Shown one piece after another: positions 54,856 through 64,000 of a stretch of DNA of 64,000 nucleotides. The stretch is taken from positions 18,077,671 through 18,141,670 of the forward strand of contig OZ020316.1 in the NCBI GenBank assembly GCA_963971305.1, given 5' to 3'. This stretch comes from Arcuatula senhousia. Its lineage: Eukaryota > Mollusca > Bivalvia > Mytilida > Mytilidae. Below the pieces are notes generated by a model. It did not search any database. It was not told where the DNA came from and saw only the letters and a program-made list of their open reading frames with translations. Numbering within the stretch: position 1 is the stretch's first letter; every line of letters starts with the position of its first letter. Position numbers and translations under genes: made by a program.

Positions 54856-57800
54856 TCTGACAACTTCGACCCTATGAGACTTTTGTAGAGCTAAATGAGC
54901 TGAACATTTAAGCAAAGCAACAGATTTTCTCTATCGGCAATAGTTTTCATTCTATAGGCAAACAAGAGGCTCCCAGGAGCCTGAATCGCTCACCTGGTCT
55001 TGATGATGACCCTATACTTTTGTAGAGCTAAATGAGCTGAACATTTAGCAAGCAACAGCTTTTCTCTACCTGCAATAGTTTTCATTCTATAGGCCAAAAA
55101 CACCATTTTTCACCTATACAGGGCCATAACCCCAATAAGGAGTCATCTGACAACTTCGACCCTATGGAGACTTTTGTAGAGCTAAATGAACTGAACATTT
55201 AAGCAATCTGCAATTGTTTTCATTCTGTAGGCCAAAAACATGAAAAATCGCTTTTTTCAGGGGCCGTACCCCCTATAAGGGGTCATCTGACAACTTCGAC
55301 CCTATGGAGAATTTTGTAGAGCTAAATGAGCTGAACATTTAAGCAATAGTTTTCATTCTGTAGGATAAAAACATGAAAAATCGCTATTTTTCATGGGCCG
55401 TAAACCCTATAAGGGGTCATCTGACAACTTCGACCCTATGGTGAATTTTGTAAAGCTAAATGAGCTGAACATTTAAGCAAGCAACAGCTAATCTATTTCT
55501 GCAATATTTTTCATTCTGTAGGACAAAAACATGAAAAATCGCTATTTTTCAGGGGCCGTAACCCCTATAAGGAGTCATCTGACAACTTCAACCCTATGGA
55601 GAATTTTGTAGAGCTAAATGAGCTGAACATTTAAGCAAGCAACAGCTAATCTCTATCTGCAATAGTTTTCATTCTGTAGGACAAAAACATGAAAAATCGC
55701 TATTTTTCATGGGCCGTAACCCCTATAAGGGGTCATCTGACAACTTCGACCCTATGGAGACTTTTGTAGAGTTAAATGAGCTGAACATTTAAGCAAGCAA
55801 CAGCTAATCTCTATCTGCAATAGTTTTCATTCTGTAGGACAAAAACATGAAAAATCGCTATTTTTCATGGGCCGTAACCCCTATAAGGGGTCATCTGACA
55901 ACTTCGACCCTATGGAAAATTTTGTAGAGCTAAATGAGCTGAACATTTAAGCAAGCAACAGCTAATCTCTATCTGCAATAGTTTTCATTCTGTAGGCCAA
56001 AAACATGAAAAACGGCTATTTTTCACAGGCCGTAACCTCTATAAGGGGTCATCTAACAACTTCGACCCTATGGAGAATTTTGTAGAGCTAAATGAGCTGA
56101 ACATTTAAGCAAGCAAAAGCTAATCTCTATCTGCAATAGTTTTCATTCTGTAGGACAAAAACATGAAAAATCGCTATTTTTCAAGGGCCGTAACCGCTAT
56201 AAGGGGTCATCTGACAACTTCGACCCTATGGAGACTTTTGTAGAGTTAAATGAGCTGAACATTTAAGCAAGCAACAGCTAATCTATATCTGCAATAGTTT
56301 TCATTCTGTAGGGCAAAAACATGAAAAATTGCTCTTTTTCAAAGGCCGTAACCCCTATAAGGGGTCATCTGACATCTTCGACCCTATGGTGAAATTTGTA
56401 AAGCTAAATGAGCTGAACATTTAAGCAAGCAACAGCTAATCTCTATCTGCAATAGTTTTCATTCTGTAGGCCAAAAACATGAAAAACGGCTATTTTTCAC
56501 AGGCCGTAACCCCTATTAGGGGTCATCTAACAACTTCGACCCTATGGAGAATTTTGTAGAGCTAAATGAGCTGAACATTTAAGCAAGCAAAAGCTAATCT
56601 CTATCTGCAATAGTTTTCATTCTGTAGGACAAAAACATGAAAAATCGCTATTTTTGAGTGAGTGAGTGAGTGAGTTGGTGTTTTACGCCCGTGCAACGCT
56701 ATATAGGTTATTTACAGGCGATGAACATGAAAAGGATGATAAAATGAACATGAAATGATGATGATAAATGAAATATGGGGATGGGGTGGGAAACAAAGGA
56801 CCGGTAAATTTTGAAGAACCACAGGAAAAAGGGGAGAGGTGGGTAGGGTCGGAAAATTTAGCCTATGTGGTGCACTACTGGGCGGTCCACAAAGGGGTCT
56901 TTTACGTGCATGAAGCGTGGCACTCTCCACACACGTTGGCCCACTATGGTCGGCGGTCAGGGTTTCCGTATTATAGACCTGACAACCCCCGCGGACGAGG
57001 GCTACCCTATTCAGCCACCTAGGGTACACACTTGGTCGCTCTGTGGGCTGAGCACTGACCCGACGTCAGAATCCCAAGACCCTTAGTCGCCTCTTACGAC
57101 AAGCTAGGCTCTGCTGCGGGCCTATTCGCCACCCGGGCCCCGCACGGGACTCGCTATTTTTGAAGGGCCGTAACCGCTATAAGGGGTCATCTGACAACTT
57201 CGACCCTATGGAGACTTTTGTAGAGTTAAATGAGCTGAACATTTAAGCAAGCAACAGCTAATCTATATCTGCAATAGTTTTCATTCTGTAGGCCAAAAAC
57301 ATGAAAAATCGCTATTTTTCAGGGGCCGTAACCCCTATAAGGGGTCATCTGACATCTTCGACCCTATGGTGAATTTTGTAAAGCTAAATGAGCTGAACAT
57401 TTAAGCAAGCAACAGCTAATCTATATCTGCAATAGTTTTCATTCTGTAGGGCAAAAACATGAAAAATTGCTCTTTTTCACAGGCCGTAACCCCTATAAGG
57501 AGTCATCTGACAACTTCGACCCTATGGAGAATTTTGTAGAGGTAAATGAGCTGAACATTTAAGCAAGCAACAGCTAATCTCTATCTGCAATAGTTTTCAT
57601 TCTGTAGGACAAAAACATGAAAAATCGCTATTTTTCATGGGCCGTAACCCCTATAAGGGGTCATCTGACAACTTCGACCCTATGGAGAATTTTGTAGAGT
57701 TAAATGAGCTGAACATTTAAGCAAGCAACAGCTAATCTATATCTGCAATAGTTTTCATTCTGTAGGCCAAAAACATGAAAAATCGCTATTTTTCAGGGGC

Positions 57801-59559
57801 CGTAACCCCTATAAGGGGTCATCTGACATCTTCGACCCTATAGTGAATTTTGTAAAGCTAAATGATCTGAACATTTAAGCAAGCAACAGCTAATCTATAT
57901 CTGCAATAGTTTTCATTCTGTAGGACAAAAACATGAAAAATCGCTATTTTTCATGGGCCGTAACCCTTATAAGGGGTCATCTGACAACTTCGACCCTATG
58001 GAGACTTTTGTAGAGTTAAATGAGCTGAACATTTAAGCAAGCAACAGCTAATCTATATCTGCAATAGTTTTCATTCTGTAGGCCAAAAACATGAAAAATC
58101 GCTATTTTTCAGGGGCCGTAAACCCTATAAGGGGTCATCTGACATCTTCGACCCTATGGTGAATTTTGTAAAGCTAAATGAGCTGAACATTTAAGCAAGC
58201 AACAGCTAATCTATATCTGTAATAGTTTTCATTCTGTAGGACAAAAACATGAAAAATCGCTATTTTTCATGGGCCGTAACCCCTATAAGGGGTCATCTGA
58301 CAACTTCGACCCTATGGAGACTTTTGTAGAGTTAAATGAGCTGAACATTTAAGCAAGCAACAGCTAATCTATATATGCAATAGTTTTCATTCTGTAGGCC
58401 AAAAACATGAAAAATCGCTATTTTTCAGGGGCCGTAACCCCTATAAGGGGTCATCTGACATCTTCGACCCTATGGTGAATTTTGTAAAGCTAAATGAGCT
58501 GAACATTTAAGCAAGCAACAGCTAATCTATATCTGCAATAGTTTTCATTCTGTAGGGCAAAAACATGAAAAATTGCTCTTTTTCACAGGCCGTAACCCCT
58601 ATAAGGAGTCATCTGACAACTTCGACCCTATGGAGAATTTTGTAGAGGTAAATGAGCTGAACATTTAAGCAAGCAACAGCTAATCTCTATCTGCAATAGT
58701 TTTCATTCTGTAGGACAAAAACATGAAAAATCGCTATTTTTCATGGGCCGTAACCCCTATAAGGGGTCATCTGACAACTTCGACCCTATGGAGAATTTTG
58801 TAGAGTTAAATGAGCTGAACATTTAAGCAAGCAACAGCTAATCTATATCTGCAATAGTTTTCATTCTGTAGGCCAAAAACATGAAAAATCGCTATTTTTC
58901 AGGGGCCGTAACCCCTATAAGGGGTCATCTGACATCTTCGACCCTATAGTGAATTTTGTAAAGCTAAATGATCTGAACATTTAAGCAAGCAACAGCTAAT
59001 CTATATCTGCAATAGTTTTCATTCTGTAGGACAAAAACATGAAAAATCGCTATTTTTCATGGGCCGTAACCCTTATAAGGGGTCATCTGACAACTTCGAC
59101 CCTATGGAGACTTTTGTAGAGTTAAATGAGCTGAACATTTAAGCAAGCAACAGCTAATCTATATCTGCAATAGTTTTCATTCTGTAGGCCAAAAACATGA
59201 AAAATCGCTATTTTTCAGGGGCCGTAACCCCTATAAGGGGTCATCTGACATCTTCGACCCTATGGTGAATTTTGTAAAGCTAAATGAGCTGAACATTTAA
59301 GCAAGCAACAGCTAATCTATATCTGTAATAGTTTTCATTCTGTAGGACAAAAACATGAAAAATCGCTATTTTTCATGGGCCGTAACCCCTATAAGGGGTC
59401 ATCTGACAACTTCGACCCTATGGAGACTTTTGTAGAGTTAAATGAGCTGAACATTTAAGCAAGCAACAGCTAATCTATATCTGCAATAGTTTTCATTCTG
59501 TAGGCCAAAAACATGAAAAATCGCTATTTTTCAGGGGCCGTAACCCCTATAAGGGGTCA
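54856..59559 (+). repeat. Higher-order block B (4.70 kb with SINE)
   Basis: Leader to leader distance is 4704 bp (54963 to 59667). Removing the SINE-1 and its duplicated target leaves about 4.2 kb, which exceeds block A by close to seven monomers. So blocks differ by whole monomers, as unequal exchange predicts. Confidence 0.7.
56658..57150 (-). mobile_element. SINE-1 inserted in the satellite
   Basis: Tail (GTGA)n at 56658, head CCGCACGGGAC at 57150. Perfect 13-bp duplication TCGCTATTTTTGA at 56645-56657 and 57151-57163, inside a monomer. Nearly identical to the copy at 4159-4643. Confidence 0.95.
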
Positions 59560-62500
59560 TCTGACAACTTCGACCCTATGAGACTTTTGTAGAGCTAAAT
59601 GAGCTGAACATTTAAGCAAAGCAACAGATTTTCTCTATCGGCAATAGTTTTCATTCTATAGGCAAACAAGAGGCTCCCAGGAGCCTGAATCGCTCACCTG
59701 GTCTTGATGATGACCCTATACTTTTGTAGAGCTAAATGAGCTGAACATTTAGCAAGCAACAGCTTTTCTCTACCTGCAATAGTTTTCATTCTATAGGCCA
59801 AAAACACCATTTTTCACCTATACAGGGCCATAACCCCAATAAGGAGTCATCTGACAACTTCGACCCTATGGAGACTTTTGTAGAGCTAAATGAACTGAAC
59901 ATTTAAGCAATCTGCAATTGTTTTCATTCTGTAGGCCAAAAACATGAAAAATCGCTTTTTTCAGGGGCCGTACCCCCTATAAGGGGTCATCTGACAACTT
60001 CGACCCTATGGAGAATTTTGTAGAGCTAAATGAGCTGAACATTTAAGCAATAGTTTTCATTCTGTAGGATAAAAACATGAAAAATCGCTATTTTTCATGG
60101 GCCGTAAACCCTATAAGGGGTCATCTGACAACTTCGACCCTATGGTGAATTTTGTAAAGCTAAATGAGCTGAACATTTAAGCAAGCAACAGCTAATCTAT
60201 TTCTGCAATAGTTTTCATTCTGTAGGACAAAAACATGAAAAATCGCTATTTTTCAGGGGCCGTAACCCCTATAAGGAGTCATCTGACAACTTCAACCCTA
60301 TGGAGAATTTTGTAGAGCTAAATGATCTGAACATTTAAGCAAGCAACAGCTAATCTCTATCTGCAATAGTTTTCATTCTGTAGGACAAAAACATGAAAAA
60401 TCGCTATTTTTCATGGGCCGTAACCCCTATAAGGGGTCATCTGACAACTTCGACCCTATGGAGACTTTTGTAGAGTTAAATGAGCTGACCATTTAAGCAA
60501 GCAACAGCTAATCTCTATCTGCAATAGTTTTCATTCTGTAGGACAAAAACATGAAAAATCGCTATTTTTCATGGGCCGTAACCCCTATAAGGGGTCATCT
60601 GACAACTTCGACCCTATGGAAAATTTTGTAGAGCTAAATGAGCTGAACATTTAAGCAAGCAACAGCTAATCTCTATCTGCAATAGTTTTCATTCTGTAGG
60701 CCAAAAACATGAAAAACGGCTATTTTTCACAGGCCGTAACCTCTATAAGGGGTCATCTAACAACTTCGACCCTATGGAGAATTTTGTAGAGCTAAATGAG
60801 CTGAACATTTAAGCAAGCAAAAGCTAATCTCTATCTGCAATAGTTTTCATTCTGTAGGACAAAAACATGAAAAATCGCTATTTTTCAAGGGCCGTAACCG
60901 CTATAAGGGGTCATCTGACAACTTCGACCCTATGGAGACTTTTGTAGAGTTAAATGAGCTGAACATTTAAGCAAGCAACAGCTAATCTATATCTGCAATA
61001 GTTTTCATTCTGTAGGACAAAAACATGAAAAATTGCTCTTTTTCACAGGCCGTAACCCCTATAAGGAGTCATCTGACAACTTCGACCCTATGGAGAATTT
61101 TGTAGAGGTAAATGAGCTGAACATTTAAGCAAGCAACAGCTAATCTATATCTGCAATAGTTTTCATTCTGTAGGACAAAAACATGAAAAATTGCTCTTTT
61201 TCACAGGCCGTAACCCCTATAAGGAGTCATCTGACAACTTCGACCCTATGGAGAATTTTGTAGAGGTAAATGAGCTGAACATTTAAGCAAGCAACATCTA
61301 ATCTCTATCTGCAATAGTTTTCATTCTGTAGGACAAAAACATGAAAAATCGCTATTTTTCATGGGCCGTAACCCCTATAAGGGGTCATCTGACAACTTCG
61401 ACCCTATGGAGAATTTTGTAGAGTTAAATGAGCTGAACATTTAAGCAAGCAACAGCTAATCTATATCTGCAATAGTTTTCATTCTGTAGGCCAAAAACAT
61501 GAAAAATCGCTATTTTTTCAGGGGCCGTAACCCCTATAAGGGGTCATCTGACATCTTCGACCCTATGGTGAATTTTGTAAAGCTAAATGAGCTGAACATT
61601 TAAGCAAGCAACAGCTAATCTATATCTGCAATAGTTTTCATTCTGTAGGACAAAAACATGAAAATCGCTATTTTTCATGGGCCGTAACCCCTATAAGGGT
61701 CATCTGACAACTTCGACCCTATGGAGACTTTTTGTAGAGTTAAATGAGCTGAACATTTAAGCAAGCTACAGCTAATCTATATCTGCAATAGTTTTCATTC
61801 TGTAGGCCAAAAACATGAAAAATCGCTATTTTTCAGGGGCCGTAACCCCTATAAGGGGTCATCTGACATATTCGACCCTATGGTGAATTTTGTAAAGCTA
61901 AATGAGCTGAACATTTAAGCAAGCAACAGCTAATCTATATCTGCAATAGTTTTTCATTCTGTAGGACAAAAACATGAAAAATTGCTCTTTTTCACAGGCC
62001 GTAACCCCTATAAGGAGTCATCTGACAACTTCGACCCTATGGAGAATTTTGTAGAGGTAAATGAGCTGAACATTTAAGCAAGCAACAGCTAATCTCTATC
62101 TGCAATAGTTTTCATTCTGTAGGACAAAAACATGAAAAATCGGTATTTTTCATGGGCCGTAACCCCTATAAGGGGTCCATCTGACAACTTCGACCCTATG
62201 GAGAATTTTGTAGAGTTAAATGAGCTGAACATTTAAGCAAGCAACAGCTAATCTATATCTGCAATAGTTTTCATTCTGTAGGCCAAAAACATGAAAAATC
62301 GCTATTTTTCAGGGGCCGTAACCCCTATAAGGGGTCATCTGACATCTTCGACCCTATGGAGACTTTTGTAGAGTTAAATGAGCTGAACATTTAAGCAAGC
62401 AACAGCTAATCTATATCTGCAATAGTTTTCATTCTGTAGGCCAAAAACATGAAAAATCGCTATTTTTCAGGGGCCGTAACCCCTATAAGGGGTCATCTGA

Positions 62501-64000
62501 CATCTTCGACCCTATGGTGAATTTTGTAAAGCTAAATGAGCTGAACATTTAAGCAAGCAACAGCTAATCTATATCTGCAATAGTTTTCATTCTGTAGGAC
62601 AAAAACATGAAAAATCTATTTTTCATGGGCCGTAACCCTTATAAGGGGTCATCTGACAACTTCGACCCTATGGAGACTTTTGTAGAGTTAAATGAGCTGA
62701 ACATTTAAGCAAGCAACAGCTAATCTATATCTGCAATAGTTTTCATTCTGTAGGCCAAAAACATGAAAAATCGCTATTTTTCAGGGGCCGTAACCCCAAT
62801 AAGGGGTCATCTGACATCTTCGACCCTATGGTGAATTTTGTAAAGCTAAATGAGCTGAACATTTAAGCAAGCAACAGCTAATCTATATCTGTAATAGTTT
62901 TCATTCTGTAGGACAAAAACATGAAAAATCGCTATTTTTCATGGGCCGTAACCCCTATAAGGGGTCATCTGACAACTTCGACCCTATGGAGACTTTTGTA
63001 GAGTTAAATGAGCTGAACATTTAAGCAAGCAACAGCTAATCTATATATGCAATAGTTTTCATTCTGTAGGCCAAAAACATGAAAAATCGCTATTTTTCAG
63101 GGGCCGTAACCCCTATAAGGGGTCATCTGACATCTTCGACCCTATGGTGAATTTTGTAAAGCTAAATGAGCTGAACATTTAAGCAAGCAACAGCTAATCT
63201 ATATCTGCAATAGTTTTCATTCTGTAGGGCAAAAACATGAAAAATTGCTCTTTTTCACAGGCCGTAACCCCTATAAGGAGTCATCTGACAACTTCGACCC
63301 TATGGAGAATTTTGTAGAGGTAAATGAGCTGAACATTTAAGCAAGCAACAGCTAATCTCTATCTGCAATAGTTTTCATTCTGTAGGACAAAAACATGAAA
63401 AATCGCTATTTTTCATGGGCCGTAACCCCTATAAGGGGTCATCTGACAACTTCGACCCTATGGAGAATTTTGTAGAGTTAAATGAGCTGAACATTTAAGC
63501 AAGCAACAGCTAATCTATATCTGCAATAGTTTTCATTCTGTAGGCCAAAAACATGAAAAATCGCTATTTTTCAGGGGCCGTAACCCCTATAAGGGGTCAT
63601 CTGACATCTTCGACCCTATAGTGAATTTTGTAAAGCTAAATGATCTGAACATTTAAGCAAGCAACAGCTAATCTATATCTGCAATAGTTTTCATTCTGTA
63701 GGACAAAAACATGAAAAATCGCTATTTTTCATGGGCCGTAACCCTTATAAGGGGTCATCTGACAACTTCGACCCTATGGAGACTTTTGTAGAGTTAAATG
63801 AGCTGAACATTTAAGCAAGCAACAGCTAATCTATATCTGCAATAGTTTTCATTCTGTAGGCCAAAAACATGAAAAATCGCTATTTTTCAGGGGCCGTAAC
63901 CCCTATAAGGGGTCATCTGACATCTTCGACCCTATGGTGAATTTTGTAAAGCTAAATGAGCTGAACATTTAAGCAAGCAACAGCTAATCTATATCTGTAA
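59560..64000 (+). repeat. Higher-order block C (partial)
   Basis: Starts with the same leader context (59667), follows block B order to about 60985, then differs in monomer order. It continues past the window edge. Confidence 0.65.

Larger units (their letters stand above)
51318..64000 (+). repeat. 158-bp satellite array, at least 12.7 kb, open at right edge
   Basis: Head-to-tail monomers of 158 bp (GCCGTAAC landmarks at 52621, 52779, 52937 and onward). Landmarks in order: ACCCCTATAAGGGGT palindrome, CTTCGACCCTATGGAGA, GAGCTAAATGAGCTGAAC, AAGCAAGCAACAGCTAATCT, GCAATAGTTTTCATTCTGTA, AAAAACATGAAAAATCGCTA. The first ~550 bp are diverged, the rest highly similar. Element 5' leaders (CAAGAGGCTCCCAGGAGCC, CTCACCTGGTCTTGATGATG) recur at 51320 (old), 51871, 54963 and 59667. 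Monomer subtypes alternate in 316-bp and 474-bp registers. No coding potential. Confidence 0.95.

Noticed and set aside
51318..64000. CRISPR array
   Set aside because: Monomers are contiguous with no unique spacers; eukaryotic satellite.

Overview
This is animal nuclear DNA, most likely from a bivalve mollusc. It is AT-rich with spliced exons (GT..AG), TATA-box promoters and very dense transposons. Several repeats have forms I associate with bivalve genomes: short elements with internal tandem repeats, an ACGG microsatellite and terminal hairpins (the pearl / Helentron-associated type), a reverse transcriptase with a GIPIGTN motif, and a KIAA1958/Crypton-like recombinase. The species cannot be named from the sequence. 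There is no rRNA, CRISPR or bacterial operon structure.

Host genes are few. Two plus-strand paralogs form a small tandem family of predicted secreted proteins that I do not recognise. Gene 1 has exons at 9087-9146, 24502-24640 and 24842-25380 (245 aa, no cysteine after the signal peptide). Gene 2 has exons at 30795-30848, 31787-31949 and 32950-33443, with an in-frame TAG in exon 2. Both have a TATA box, a signal-peptide exon ending in Ser-Glu, and identical intron phases. Intron 1 of gene 1 is about 15.4 kb because transposons have filled it.

Layout. 0-3.4 kb: a decayed DIRS-type element on the minus strand, split by a 146-bp-repeat element and followed by a SINE. 3.5-6.4 kb: a SINE inserted into an older copy of itself, reverse-transcriptase remnants and a foldback. 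8.3-8.9 kb: a 350-bp palindromic MITE inside a Helentron-like element. 10.1-13.3 kb: an intron-containing Crypton-like recombinase pseudogene broken by a SINE. 15.2-17.4 kb: three Helitron-like elements nested one inside another. 18.3-23.6 kb: a 5.3-kb terminal-inverted-repeat transposon carrying SINEs, a LINE fragment and a mariner-like MITE. 23.7-26.8 kb: tRNA-derived SINEs and hairpins around the last exons of gene 1. 28.7-30.0 kb: a dispersed element made of ~160-bp monomers. 38-40 kb: a Helitron-like element with a 118-bp array. 40-51 kb: more Helentron-like elements, two mosaic SINEs and a retroelement zinc-knuckle fragment. 51.3 kb to the window end: a satellite array of at least 12.7 kb with 158-bp monomers, derived from the same family as the 28.7-kb element and organised in higher-order repeats.

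The common theme is that many unrelated-looking short elements share one plan: 5' hairpin, internal tandem monomers of 120-175 bp, ACGG-type microsatellite and 3' hairpin. One of these families has grown into a long satellite. Nesting and target-site duplications give a readable order of events.
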